Assembly (NCBI GenBank): GCA_030528345.1
Contig: JAUMZB010000006.1
Location: 1 to 64,000 of the forward strand
Direction of reading: 5' to 3'
DNA: 64,000 bases
Source: Eikenella sp.
Lineage (GTDB): Bacteria > Pseudomonadota > Gammaproteobacteria > Burkholderiales > Neisseriaceae
Under the pieces are notes generated by a model. It did no database searches, was not told the DNA's origin, and worked only from the letters and a program-made list of their open reading frames with translations. Positions 34,812 through 43,931 of the stretch are shown piece after piece (positions within the stretch are counted from its first letter, which is position 1; every line of letters begins with the position of its first letter). A program made the translations under genes and the position numbers.

Positions 34812-36809
34812 GTGCGTAACACTGTAAGAACGCTTTTGGTCTGGCTGGTTTTGGCCGGGGTTATTTTCGCCTCGGCCCAAGCCTTGTTGGGCGAGAAGGA
34901 AAACAAACAGCAAATCAATTACTCGCAGTTTATCCAGCAGGTAAACAAAGGCGAAATCAGCAGCGTGCACATCGAAGGCTCGGTGGTGACCGGTTATGTG
35001 ATCAAAGGCGAGCGCACCGACAAAACCCAATTCTTCACCAACGCCCCGCTGGACGACAAGCTGATTGAAACCCTGCTGGGCAAAAACGTGGACGTGAAGG
35101 TGGTTCCCGAAGAGAAGCCCAGCATGTTGGGCAGCCTCTTTTTCAGCCTGCTGCCCGTGCTGCTGCTGATTGCCGCCTGGTTTTATTTCATGCGCATGCA
35201 GGCCGGCGGCGGCGGCAAAGGCGGCGCCTTCTCCTTCGGCAAAAGCCGCGCCAAGCTATTGGACAAAGACGCCAACAAAGTTACGTTTGCCGATGTGGCC
35301 GGCTGCGACGAAGCCAAAGAAGAAGTGCAGGAAATCGTGGACTACCTGAAAGCGCCCAACCGCTACCAAAGCTTGGGCGGACGTGTGCCGCGCGGCATTT
35401 TGCTGGCCGGCAGCCCCGGTACCGGCAAAACCCTGCTCGCCAAAGCGATTGCCGGCGAAGCGGGCGTGCCCTTTTTCAGCATTTCCGGTTCCGATTTTGT
35501 GGAAATGTTTGTCGGCGTGGGCGCTTCCCGCGTGCGCGATATGTTTGAGCAGGCCAAGAAAAACGCCCCCTGCATCATCTTTATCGACGAAATCGATGCG
35601 GTCGGCCGCCAGCGCGGCGCCGGTTTGGGCGGCGGCAACGACGAACGCGAGCAAACCCTCAACCAGCTGTTGGTGGAAATGGACGGCTTCGAAAGCAACC
35701 AAACCGTGATTGTGATTGCGGCCACCAACCGCCCCGATGTGCTGGATCCCGCCTTGCAGCGCCCCGGCCGTTTCGACCGCCAAGTGGTGGTGCCGCTGCC
35801 CGACATCCGCGGCCGCGAACAGATTTTGAAAGTACATGCCAAAAAAGTGCCGCTGGATGCCTCGGTGGATTTGGTGTCCTTGGCGCGCGGCACACCCGGC
35901 TTTTCCGGTGCCGACTTGGCCAACCTGGTCAACGAGGCGGCGCTGTTTGCCGGACGCCGCAACAAAACCAAAGTCGATCAGAGCGACTTTGAAGATGCCA
36001 AAGACAAAATCTATATGGGTCCCGAGCGCCGCAGCATGGTGATGCACGAAGACGAAAAACGCGCCACCGCCTACCACGAATCCGGCCACGCCATCGTGGC
36101 GGAAAGCTTGGAAGGCACCGATCCGGTGCACAAAGTCACCATCATGCCGCGCGGCCGCGCCTTGGGTCTGACCTGGCAGCTGCCGGAGCGCGACCGCATC
36201 AGTATGTATAAAGACCAGATGCTGAACCAGATTTCGATTCTGTACGGCGGCCGGATTGCCGAAGACATCTATGTCGGCCGCATTTCCACCGGCGCTTCCA
36301 ACGATTTCGAGCGCGCCACCCAAATCGCCCGCGAAATGGTTACCCGCTACGGCATGAGCGACAAAATGGGCGCCATGGTGTACGCCGAAAACGAGGGTGA
36401 AGTGTTCCTCGGCCGCAGCATCACCCGCTCGCAGCATATTTCGGAAAAAACCCAGCAGGAAGTGGATGCCGAAGTGCGCCGCATTCTCGACGAGCAATAC
36501 GCGGTGGCCTACAAAATCTTGGACGAAAACCGCGACAAAATGGAGACCATGTGCCGGGCATTGATGGAGTGGGAAACCATAGACCGCGACCAAGTGCTGG
36601 AAATCATGGCCGGCAAACAGCCCAGTCCGCCGAAAGACTACAGCCACAACATCCGCAAAGAAGACGGCGAAACGGCCGAACCTGCCGAATCCCCGGCCTT
36701 GCCGGCGGAGCAGCAGCAAAACGCCGCACAGCCGGCGGAGGTCTCCGCCGCAGAAGAGCGTGCGGCCATTCTGCCGCAGTATTCCGGGCAGAACAAACAC
36801 GAATCCTAA
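34812..36809 (+). CDS. ftsH: ATP-dependent zinc metalloprotease FtsH
   Basis: FtsH is the membrane-anchored AAA+ protease that degrades misfolded membrane proteins and short-lived regulators. The GTG start at 34812 follows AGGAG (34798-34802). The 665 residues contain two membrane helices (about 5-22 and 103-122) around a periplasmic domain, Walker A GSPGTGKT (200-207), Walker [12 protein letters not shown], the second-region-of-homology arginine fingers in [11 protein letters not shown], and the zinc site HESGH (422-426). The acidic, Pro/Ala/Gln-rich tail after residue 610 is species-variable. Confidence 0.97.
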   Translation: MRNTVRTLLVWLVLAGVIFASAQALLGEKENKQQINYSQFIQQVNKGEISSVHIEGSVVTGYVIKGERTDKTQFFTNAPLDDKLIETLLGKNVDVKVVPEEKPSMLGSLFFSLLPVLLLIAAWFYFMRMQAGGGGKGGAFSFGKSRAKLLDKDANKVTFADVAGCDEAKEEVQEIVDYLKAPNRYQSLGGRVPRGILLAGSPGTGKTLLAKAIAGEAGVPFFSISGSDFVEMFVGVGASRVRDMFEQAKKNAPCIIFIDEIDAVGRQRGAGLGGGNDEREQTLNQLLVEMDGFESNQTVIVIAATNRPDVLDPALQRPGRFDRQVVVPLPDIRGREQILKVHAKKVPLDASVDLVSLARGTPGFSGADLANLVNEAALFAGRRNKTKVDQSDFEDAKDKIYMGPERRSMVMHEDEKRATAYHESGHAIVAESLEGTDPVHKVTIMPRGRALGLTWQLPERDRISMYKDQMLNQISILYGGRIAEDIYVGRISTGASNDFERATQIAREMVTRYGMSDKMGAMVYAENEGEVFLGRSITRSQHISEKTQQEVDAEVRRILDEQYAVAYKILDENRDKMETMCRALMEWETIDRDQVLEIMAGKQPSPPKDYSHNIRKEDGETAEPAESPALPAEQQQNAAQPAEVSAAEERAAILPQYSGQNKHES

Positions 36810-36827
36810 GGGTTTTCGTCGTCATGA

Positions 36828-36889
36828 AAGGGCTACCTGAAAACTTCGGCTGCACAGCAACCCGCAGCCAAAGTTTTCAGGTAGCCCTT
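36828..36889 (+). terminator. Long uptake-word hairpin terminator of ftsH
   Basis: AAGGGCTACCTGAAAACTT pairs with AAGTTTTCAGGTAGCCCTT over 19 bp, extended inward by GGCTGC/GCAGCC, and is followed by ATTTG. Confidence 0.85.
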
Positions 36890-36943
36890 ATTTGATGTTT
36901 GCCGAAGGCGCCGATGGTTGGCGGATGGGATGGGGCAGTTAGA

Positions 36944-37960
36944 TTAGAGCGGAAAGGCCACCGCGGCAGCGCCCTGATAGCGGACGCCCAGGCGTTGTCC
37001 GATGTCGAGGTGTTCGGCGGAGTGGGCGGGGAGCAGGCTGCCGTCGGTCAGGCGCAGGGTATAGAGGAAATGGCCGCCTTTGAAATCCTGCTCCAAAACT
37101 TCGGCCTGTTCGGCGGCTGAGGGGTCGAAAACAATGTCGTCCGGCCGGATCAGCACGCGCACGGCCTGGCCGGAGGCAAAGGCGGCGGCGTCAGCCGCGG
37201 GCAGCAGACCGAGGCCGGTTTGAATACCCCCGCCGGCCGCTTGGCCGCTAATCAGGGCGCCGCTGCCGATGAAACAGGCGGTTTCGGCATCGGCCGGCCG
37301 CCGGTAGAGGGTGTAGGGGTCGCTCCACTGCACCAACCGCCCTTGGCGGAGCACACCGATTTTGTCGGCCATCACAAAGGCTTCCTGTTGGTCGTGGGTC
37401 ACCATGATGGCGGCGGTGTTTTGCTGTTTCAGCAGTTGGCGCACTTCTTTGGATAGGCGGGTACGCAGATCGGCATCCAGATTGGAAAACGGCTCGTCCA
37501 ACAGAATCAGATCCGGCTTCGGCGCCAGCGCGCGCGCCAGCGCCACCCTTTGCTGCTGGCCGCCGGAGAGCTGGTGGGGATACTGTTTGGCCTGCGTATC
37601 GAGGCCGGTGAGGGCGAGCAGTTCCGCCACCCGCTGTCGGCGTTCGCTGCGTGGGCGGCGGTGCAGGCCGAAGGCGATGTTGTCGGCGACGTTTAAATGG
37701 GGAAACAGGGCGTAGTCTTGAAACACCATGCCGATTTGGCGCCGGTGGGCGGGCGTGTCGTTGAGCAGGCGGCCGTGTAGGGAAACGGTGCCGGAGGACG
37801 GGGTTTCGAAGCCGGCAATCGCGCGCAGGGCGGTGGTTTTGCCGCAGCCGGAATGGCCGAGCAGACAGGCGGTTTCACCCTGTTCCAAGGTCAAACCGAA
37901 ATTTTGCAGGACGGTTTTGTCGCCGAAGGCTACGCTGAGGTTTTGAACGTGCAGGGTCAT
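36944..37960 (-). CDS. fbpC: Ferric iron ABC transporter ATP-binding protein
   Basis: FbpC powers periplasmic ferric iron import. The 338-residue protein (ATG 37960) has Walker A GHSGCGKTT (35-43), signature [15 protein letters not shown], Walker B LILLDEPFSNLD and a C-terminal TOBE-like domain, as in FbpC/AfuC. Its start overlaps the fbpB stop as ATGA, so the permease and ATPase are translationally coupled. The binding-protein gene fbpA lies on the other strand beyond fbpB. Confidence 0.88.
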   Translation of the reverse strand: MTLHVQNLSVAFGDKTVLQNFGLTLEQGETACLLGHSGCGKTTALRAIAGFETPSSGTVSLHGRLLNDTPAHRRQIGMVFQDYALFPHLNVADNIAFGLHRRPRSERRQRVAELLALTGLDTQAKQYPHQLSGGQQQRVALARALAPKPDLILLDEPFSNLDADLRTRLSKEVRQLLKQQNTAAIMVTHDQQEAFVMADKIGVLRQGRLVQWSDPYTLYRRPADAETACFIGSGALISGQAAGGGIQTGLGLLPAADAAAFASGQAVRVLIRPDDIVFDPSAAEQAEVLEQDFKGGHFLYTLRLTDGSLLPAHSAEHLDIGQRLGVRYQGAAAVAFPL

Positions 37961-39570
37961 GGTTGGGACTCGGTGCGGGAAAACAGGATAACGGGCAGGA
38001 GGCCGGTGGCCACCATCAGCAGGGCGGGCAGGGCGGCTTGGGCATATTGGCCCTCGATGGTGAAGGCGTAAACGCGTACCGAGAGGGTGTCCCAGTCGTA
38101 AGGACGGGTCATCAGGGTGATCGGCATTTCTTTCATCACGTCCACAAACACCATCAGCATGGCGGTGCCGACCGAACCCTTGAGCAGCGGCAGGTAAATG
38201 CGGCGCAGCACGCCCATGCCGTTGCAGCCCAAAGAACGGGCGGCTTCGGCCTGAGACGGGCTGATGCGCTCCAAACCGGCTTCGACGGCGGCGAAGGCTA
38301 CGGCCAGAAAACGCAGGGCAAAGGCCGCCAGCATCACGGCCAAAGTGCCTTTGAAGACGGCAGTAGCGCCTTCCGGCAAGCCGAGATGGGCGATCAGTTG
38401 ATTGTCCAACCAAGCCACCGGCACGAAAATGCCCACGGCCAAGACGGTGCCGGGAACGGCGTAACCCAATGTGGCGGTGCGGGCGGCGACGGCGGCAAAG
38501 CGGCTGCGGTCGGCCCGTTTGGCCAAGGCCAGCAGCAGGGCAATGACGGCGGTGAGCAAAGCGGCGGCCAAGGAGCCGGCCAGAGAATGCCAGGCCTGCT
38601 CCCATAAAGAAGTATTGAAGCGGTCGTGGAAGGTTTCGTAAGCCCAAATGACGAGCTGGATCACCGGCACGATAAAAGCGGCCAGCAGAATCAGGGCGCA
38701 ATAGCCGCAAGCCAGCCATTTGAGGCTACCTGAAAGCGGGATGCGGCGTTGCTTGGCGGTTTTGCCGGAGGGATTGAAGCGGCGGTTGCCGCGCGAAAGC
38801 TGTTCCAGCACCAACAACACAAACACGCCGAAAATCAGCAGCGCCGCCAGTTGCTTGGCGGTTTCCAGCGAGTAGAAATCAAACCAAGCCTGATAAATGG
38901 CGGTGGTAAAGGTATCGTAGCTGAATACGGACACCGTGCCGAAGTCGGCCAGGGTTTCCATCAGCGCCAGAATGGTGCCGCCCGCAATCCACGGCCGCGC
39001 CATCGGCAGCGCAATGCGCCGGAAAGACTGCCACGGCGACAGCCCCAAGGAAGCGCCGGCCTCCAGCGCGCGTTGGCCCATGCTGCCGAAAGCGTTGCGT
39101 GCCAACAGATACACATAAGGATAAAACGTGAGGCTCATGACCGCCGCCAAGCCGAAGCCGTTGCGCACATCGGGCAGGCCCTGTTCCCAGCCTTGGTTTT
39201 CGCGCAGCCAGGTGCTGATGGGGCCGGTGTAGTCGAACAGGCCGAGTTGGGTAAAAGCCAGTACATAGGCCGGCACCGCCAAGGGCAGCATCATGGCCCA
39301 GAAGAAGAAACGCCGCAGCGGAAAGTCGTACATGGCGGTCAGCCAAGCGGCGGATGTGCCCAGCAGCGCCACCCCGAAGCCGACGCCCAATACCAGACAG
39401 ACGGTGTTTTTGATCAGTACCGGCAATTGGTATTCCAGCAGAAACGCCCACAATTCGGCATCGAAGTCGCCCAGCGCCGCTACGATGACCGACAGCGGCA
39501 ACAGCAAGGCGGCCAAGCACAACAGCAGCCAAAAACGCGGCAGCAGGCGGGAAGCGGAAAAGGAGGCCAT
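37957..39570 (-). CDS. fbpB: Ferric iron ABC transporter permease
   Basis: A 537-residue inner-membrane permease made of two fused BPD transmembrane domains with about twelve helices. Each half has the EAA-type cytoplasmic loop: ALEAGASLGLSPWQSFRRI in the first and AEAARSLGCNGMGVLRRI in the second. This is the FbpB/SfuB architecture for Fe3+ transport. An uptake word (38724-38735) is read in frame near the junction of the halves. Transcribed with fbpC and divergent from fbpA over a 180-bp gap containing a Fur-like site. Confidence 0.9.
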   Translation of the reverse strand: MASFSASRLLPRFWLLLCLAALLLPLSVIVAALGDFDAELWAFLLEYQLPVLIKNTVCLVLGVGFGVALLGTSAAWLTAMYDFPLRRFFFWAMMLPLAVPAYVLAFTQLGLFDYTGPISTWLRENQGWEQGLPDVRNGFGLAAVMSLTFYPYVYLLARNAFGSMGQRALEAGASLGLSPWQSFRRIALPMARPWIAGGTILALMETLADFGTVSVFSYDTFTTAIYQAWFDFYSLETAKQLAALLIFGVFVLLVLEQLSRGNRRFNPSGKTAKQRRIPLSGSLKWLACGYCALILLAAFIVPVIQLVIWAYETFHDRFNTSLWEQAWHSLAGSLAAALLTAVIALLLALAKRADRSRFAAVAARTATLGYAVPGTVLAVGIFVPVAWLDNQLIAHLGLPEGATAVFKGTLAVMLAAFALRFLAVAFAAVEAGLERISPSQAEAARSLGCNGMGVLRRIYLPLLKGSVGTAMLMVFVDVMKEMPITLMTRPYDWDTLSVRVYAFTIEGQYAQAALPALLMVATGLLPVILFSRTESQP

Positions 39571-39645
39571 AGGTTTTCAGGTAGCCTGAGTGGATAAAGC
39601 CGCAGATTATCTTAGAGTCGGGATACGGATGCAAGCCGCCCAAGA

Positions 39646-39672
39646 AAATAAATGATATTCGATATTGTTTGC
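39646..39672. promoter_or_regulatory. Putative Fur-regulated divergent region between fbpB and fbpA
   Basis: AAATGATATTCGATATTG (about 39650-39668) resembles overlapping NATWAT hexamers of a Fur site, in the only AT-rich part of the gap. One site could control both directions. Confidence 0.35.
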
Positions 39673-39752
39673 AAACAAAGAACAATGCTAAGATGCGGCC
39701 TGACTTTAACCGAGGCATTCCGGCCTACCACCCTGTAACAGGAGAAAATCTG

Positions 39753-40748
39753 ATGTTGAAAAAAAGTCTGTTTTTAGCTTTGACCGCCATCGGTGCGACC
39801 GCACCGTCCTTCGCCCAAGAACTGGTGGTGTATTCCTCCCGGGCAGACAATCTGCTCAGACCGATTGCGCAAGCCTACCAACAGAAAACCGGCATCACCG
39901 TCAAACTGGTCAACGACAAAGCCGGCCCCCTGATGGAGCGTATGCGTGCAGAGGGTGCCAACAGCCCGGCCGACGTTTTGATTACCGTAGACGGCGGCAA
40001 TTTGTGGCAGGCTACCCAGATGGACTTGCTGCGTACCGTCAACTCCAACACCTTGCGCACCAACATCCCCGCCCACCTGCGCGACCCGGGCAACAAATGG
40101 TTCGGCCTCTCCGTGCGCGCCCGCACCATCTTCTACAATACCAATAAAGTACAACCCAACCAGCTCTCCAGCTACGCCGATTTGGCCGATCCCAAATGGC
40201 GCGGCCGCCTCTGCCTGCGCACTTCCAATAATGTGTACAACCAGTCGCTGGTCGGCACCATGATTGCCAATGCCGGCAATGCCCGCACCAAACAAATCGT
40301 ACAGGGCTGGGTAGCCAATTTGGCGGCCGAACCGTTTGCCAACGACACCGCCATGCTGGAAGCCATCGGCGCCGGCCGTTGTGATGTCGGCATCGCCAAC
40401 ACCTACTACTACGGCCGCCTGATGGAGAAACAGCCCAATCTGCCCATCGGCATCTTCTTTGCCGACCAACAGGGTCGCGGTACCCACGTGAACGTATCCG
40501 GTGCCGGCGTGGCCAAACACAGCCGCCAGCCGGCAGAAGCGCAGAAGTTCATCGAGTGGCTCTCCGGCAGCGAAGCGCAAAACCTGTTTGCCGACCTCAA
40601 CCACGAATACCCCGCCAACCCGCGCGTGAATCCCGACCCGAAAGTGGCGCGTTGGGGTCGCTTCAAGCAAGACGTGATCAACGTATCCGTCGCCGGCCGC
40701 AACCAACGCAAAGCCGTGATGCTGATGCAGCAGGCCGGTTACAAATAA
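39753..40748 (+). CDS. fbpA: Periplasmic ferric iron-binding protein
   Basis: ATG 39753 follows AGGAG and gives 331 residues with a signal peptide cleaved near PSFAQE. The mature protein is a class II periplasmic binding protein: [24 protein letters not shown], a hinge, and NTYYYGRLM carrying the adjacent tyrosines that bind Fe3+. In gonococcal FbpA the start reads VYNGQHKE, where the His is an iron ligand; here that stretch is VYSSRADN, without His or Glu. It therefore belongs to the His-lacking branch of the family. The gene is alone on its strand with its own terminator. Confidence 0.88.
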   Translation: MLKKSLFLALTAIGATAPSFAQELVVYSSRADNLLRPIAQAYQQKTGITVKLVNDKAGPLMERMRAEGANSPADVLITVDGGNLWQATQMDLLRTVNSNTLRTNIPAHLRDPGNKWFGLSVRARTIFYNTNKVQPNQLSSYADLADPKWRGRLCLRTSNNVYNQSLVGTMIANAGNARTKQIVQGWVANLAAEPFANDTAMLEAIGAGRCDVGIANTYYYGRLMEKQPNLPIGIFFADQQGRGTHVNVSGAGVAKHSRQPAEAQKFIEWLSGSEAQNLFADLNHEYPANPRVNPDPKVARWGRFKQDVINVSVAGRNQRKAVMLMQQAGYK

Positions 40749-40772
40749 ACCCCGAACGGGTTTCCCTCATCG

Positions 40773-40802
40773 CCGGAGCAGCGCCCCTGCTCCGGTTTTT
40801 TT
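40773..40802 (+). terminator. Intrinsic terminator of fbpA
   Basis: CCGGAGCAG/CTGCTCCGG stem (9 bp), 5-nt loop, then seven T. Confidence 0.95.
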
Positions 40803-40900
40803 GCATCCGTTTGGCTGCTATGCCCCGGCTGCCTGCAAACCGGTCGCGCGAGCCTCGGGTCGCCCAAACCCAAAACACCAACGGCGGCCGGCGGCGCATC

Positions 40901-40909
40901 TGCTATAAT
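40901..40909 (+). promoter_or_regulatory. Extended -10 promoter of tsaD
   Basis: TGCTATAAT matches the TGnTATAAT extended -10 form; the start codon is 32 bp further on. Confidence 0.55.
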
Positions 40910-40941
40910 TGCCTCTTTTTTCACGGCCTCACCCCCTGATT

Positions 40942-41988
40942 ATGCTTGTTCTCGGTATTGAATCCTCTTGTGATGAAACCGGCGTGGCGCTGTACGACAC
41001 CGAACACGGTTTGGTGGGCAACCAGCTGCACACCCAAATGGCGATGCATGCCGAATACGGCGGCGTGGTGCCCGAGCTGGCCAGCCGCGACCACATCCGC
41101 CGTCTGGTGCCGCTCACCCAAGCCTGCCTGGCCGAAGCGGGCAAAAACTATGCCGACATCGATGCCGTGGCCTACACCCAAGGCCCGGGTTTGGGCGGGG
41201 CCTTGTTGGCGGGCACGGCTTACGCCAATGCGCTGGCGTTCGCTTTGGGCAAACCGGTGGTGCCAGTGCACCATCTCGAAGGCCACTTGCTGTCGCCCCT
41301 GCTGGCGGAAGACAAGCCGGCGTTTCCCTTTGTCGCCCTCTTGGTTTCCGGCGGCCACACCCAATTGATGGCCGTGCGCGGCATCGGCGACTACACCTTA
41401 TTAGGCGAGAGCGTGGACGATGCGGCCGGCGAAGCCTTCGACAAAACCGCCAAGCTGCTGGGGCTGCCGTATCCGGGCGGCGCCAAGCTGTCGGAGTTGG
41501 CCAAGGCCGGCGAAGCCGGACGGTTTGAATTTCCACGGCCGATGCTGCATTCGGGCGATTTGCAGATGAGCTTTTCCGGCCTGAAGACCTCGGTACTGAC
41601 CGCAGTGGAAAAAGCCCGTGCCGAATACGGCGGCAGGCTACCTGAAAACGTGCGCAACAGCATTTGCCACGCCTTTCAAGAGGCGGTAGTGGACGTGCTG
41701 ACCGCCAAGGCGAAAGCGGCTTTGCTGCAAACCGGTTTCCGCCGCTTGGTGGTGGCCGGCGGGGTGGGCGCCAACTGGCAGTTGCGCCGGGCTTTGTCGC
41801 AGCTGAGCATCCGCTTTGAGCCCAAGGCATCTGCCGAGGCGGTGCAAACGTATTTTCCGCCGCTGTCTTTGTGCACCGACAATGGCGCCATGATTGCCTT
41901 TGCCGGCGCCATGCGGGTACGGAGTGCCGAAACGGCGGCTGCGTTCGGCGTGCGCCCGCGCTGGCCGCTGACGGAAATTTGCGGCTGA
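40942..41988 (+). CDS. tsaD: tRNA N6-adenosine threonylcarbamoyltransferase
   Basis: TsaD transfers threonylcarbamoyl to A37 of ANN-decoding tRNAs (t6A), working with TsaB, TsaC and TsaE. The 348-residue ASKHA protein starts [14 protein letters not shown]. His111 and His115 ([10 protein letters not shown]) bind the metal, and [27 protein letters not shown] and [11 protein letters not shown] form the nucleotide site. A perfect uptake word (41637-41648) lies within the gene. Copy 1 of the miniature element is inserted 24 bp past the stop. Confidence 0.96.
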   Translation: MLVLGIESSCDETGVALYDTEHGLVGNQLHTQMAMHAEYGGVVPELASRDHIRRLVPLTQACLAEAGKNYADIDAVAYTQGPGLGGALLAGTAYANALAFALGKPVVPVHHLEGHLLSPLLAEDKPAFPFVALLVSGGHTQLMAVRGIGDYTLLGESVDDAAGEAFDKTAKLLGLPYPGGAKLSELAKAGEAGRFEFPRPMLHSGDLQMSFSGLKTSVLTAVEKARAEYGGRLPENVRNSICHAFQEAVVDVLTAKAKAALLQTGFRRLVVAGGVGANWQLRRALSQLSIRFEPKASAEAVQTYFPPLSLCTDNGAMIAFAGAMRVRSAETAAAFGVRPRWPLTEICG

Positions 41989-42012
41989 GTCGTGACAGCA
42001 TGTAAACAGGCT

Positions 42013-42196
42013 GAGACCTTTGTCAAACCCTCAGATGTGGATGCAGTTCAAGGCGTAGCAGCGCAGCGAGCGTGAACGCCGGGAATCCCTGTGGGACAGA
42101 CATATCATGAAGATAGGCAAGCGAGCGAGCAGTACCCATAGGGCATAAACGCACAACGCAGAAATGCGCCGCAGATGGGGGTTTTGCAAAGGTCTC
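42013..42196 (+). mobile_element. 184-bp miniature inverted-repeat element, copy 1
   Basis: The ends GAGACCTTTG and CAAAGGTCTC are inverted; the full ends match for about 16 bp in copy 2, while copy 1 has one variant base run in its left end (TTTGTCAAAC). AGGCT occurs directly on both sides (42008-42012 and 42197-42201), a 5-bp target duplication. On the right, AGGCT is the start of a perfect uptake word. It carries no reading frame of note. The ends look like those of Neisseria IS5-family elements (IS1106 type, from memory), so it is probably mobilised by such a transposase. Confidence 0.85.
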
Positions 42197-42229
42197 AGGC
42201 TACCTGAAGGTTTCAGGTAGCCTGTTTTT
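42196..42229 (+). terminator. Uptake-word hairpin beyond copy 1
   Basis: CAGGCTACCTGAA and TTCAGGTAGCCTG form a 13-bp stem with a 3-nt loop, then TTTTT. It would stop tsaD transcripts that read through the element. Confidence 0.8.
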
Positions 42230-42248
42230 CTGTGGCACGCAAAAGCGC

Positions 42249-43715
42249 TTATTTGCCGCTGTCGGCCTTGGCCGGTCGGCGGGCGGCCTGGCCGAGAGAA
42301 GCCTGCCATTGCTGGGGCGATTTCACCAGTTCCAGCGCGCGGCGCAACTGGTCGTCTTTTTCCGGATTCGGAATGTGGCGGGCAGACAAGGCTTCTTCTT
42401 CGTTTTTGCCGCTCTCGGCTTCGGAAGCGGTTCTGCTTTGCGCTGTTTCGTCCGGGTCTGCCTGATGCTGCAGGGTGCGGCCTTTCACTTCGTTGCCGCC
42501 TTTGGGGTTGCCGATGTGGCCGGAGAGGTCTGCTTCGCGGCTTTCGAAGCGGCGGTTTTTATCGGCCACTTCCACATCGGGCACAATGCCTTGTGCTTGA
42601 ATGGAGCGGTCATTGGGGGTGTAGTAAAGCTGGGTGGTGAGCTTGACGGCACCGCCGTTGGACAGCGGCATCACGGTTTGCACCGAGCCTTTGCCGAAAC
42701 TCTGGGTGCCCACAATCACCGCGCGTTTGTGGTCTTGCAGGGCGCCGGCCACGATTTCGGAAGCCGAAGCGGAGCCGGAGTTGATCAACACGGTAAGCGG
42801 AATGTTTTTCAGTTCGGGCGGCAGGTCGGCCAGCGGGTCGTTGCCCAAGCCCAAACGGTAATCTTGCGGCCGGGCTTTCAGGCTCATGCTGGCGCGGCCG
42901 TCGCGGCCTTTGGTGCTCACCACGGCCTGACCGGGCTGCAGGAAGGCTGCGGAGACACCTACTGCACCGTTCAACAGGCCGCCGGGGTCGTCGCGCAAAT
43001 CCAGAATCACGCCTTTGAGCGGGGCGCCGTTTTGACGGCGCAGGGCTTTCACCGCATCGGCCAGCGCCGGCACGGTGCGTTCTTGGAACTGGCTGATGCG
43101 CACATAGCCGTAGCCGGGCTCAATCAGGTGGTGGCGCACGCTGCGCACCTTGATGATGGCGCGGGTGAGGTGCACCACAATGGGTTTGGCTTCGTCTTTA
43201 CGGGTGAGGGTGAGGGTGATTTTGGTGCCCGGCTCGCCGCGCATGCGTTTGACGGCATCGGTGACGCTCATGCCGCGGGTGGAGTCGTCTTCGATTTTGA
43301 TGATGTAGTCGCCGCTGCGGATGCCGGCCCGCTCGGCCGGGGTGTCTTCAATCGGCGACACCACTTTGATGAAGCCGTCTTCCGAGCCGATTTCCATTCC
43401 CAAACCGCCGAATTCGCCTTTGGTGGATTCCTGCAGGTCGGCATAGTCTTTCACCGTCATGTATTCGGAATGCGGGTCTAGGTTCGACACCATGCCTTTG
43501 AGGGCGCCTTCGAGGATTTCGTCGTCGTTTTTGTTTTCGTAATAGTTGGCTTTGATCTGGCCGTACACTTCGGCCATGGTGCGCAGCGAGTCCACAGGCA
43601 GAGCCTGTTTGCCGCCGCGGCTCTCGGCAAAGCTTTGTACGCTCAGACTCACGGCAATGCCGGTGAAGGTGCCTAAGGTGTAGAGGGCGATTTTTTTGAA
43701 GGTTTGTCGGGACAT
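42249..43715 (-). CDS. Carboxy-terminal processing protease (S41, CtpA type)
   Basis: A 488-residue periplasmic serine protease with an N-terminal signal or anchor (ALYTLGTFTGIAVSLSV). A PDZ domain (about 95-180, with GLGMEIGSEDGFIKVV) precedes the S41 catalytic domain. NSGSASASEIVAGAL holds the nucleophilic serine and LQDHKRAVIVG is followed by GKGSVQT, giving the Ser/Lys dyad region. CtpA proteases trim C-termini and in other species control murein hydrolases. The 90-residue C-terminal tail is charged and low-complexity. It lies between miniature-element copies 1 and 2 together with the LD-carboxypeptidase-like gene. Confidence 0.88.
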   Translation of the reverse strand: MSRQTFKKIALYTLGTFTGIAVSLSVQSFAESRGGKQALPVDSLRTMAEVYGQIKANYYENKNDDEILEGALKGMVSNLDPHSEYMTVKDYADLQESTKGEFGGLGMEIGSEDGFIKVVSPIEDTPAERAGIRSGDYIIKIEDDSTRGMSVTDAVKRMRGEPGTKITLTLTRKDEAKPIVVHLTRAIIKVRSVRHHLIEPGYGYVRISQFQERTVPALADAVKALRRQNGAPLKGVILDLRDDPGGLLNGAVGVSAAFLQPGQAVVSTKGRDGRASMSLKARPQDYRLGLGNDPLADLPPELKNIPLTVLINSGSASASEIVAGALQDHKRAVIVGTQSFGKGSVQTVMPLSNGGAVKLTTQLYYTPNDRSIQAQGIVPDVEVADKNRRFESREADLSGHIGNPKGGNEVKGRTLQHQADPDETAQSRTASEAESGKNEEEALSARHIPNPEKDDQLRRALELVKSPQQWQASLGQAARRPAKADSGK

Positions 43716-43931
43716 CTTGTGTGTTTTCCAAATAAGGGGTGCAGGCGGAATAGGGGGCGTCCGGCCCGAAACGGCCGGGCGGGGCAGCGCACTTTAAGGC
43801 AAAGGCATGAGGGCAATCAAGTATCGGGCGGTAAAAAATGGCAAAACCGTTTGCACGGCGGCTGTGGGCCTCATCCAAATCTGCGTTGCTGTTTTCAGGC
43901 AGCCTGTTGTGCGGGTTTCGGCGGGGCGGGT

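Noticed and set aside
42013-42196. Miniature element as a Correia-type repeat
   Set aside because: The ends are GAGACCTTTGC rather than the Correia TATAG-type ends, and the duplication is 5 bp rather than TA.
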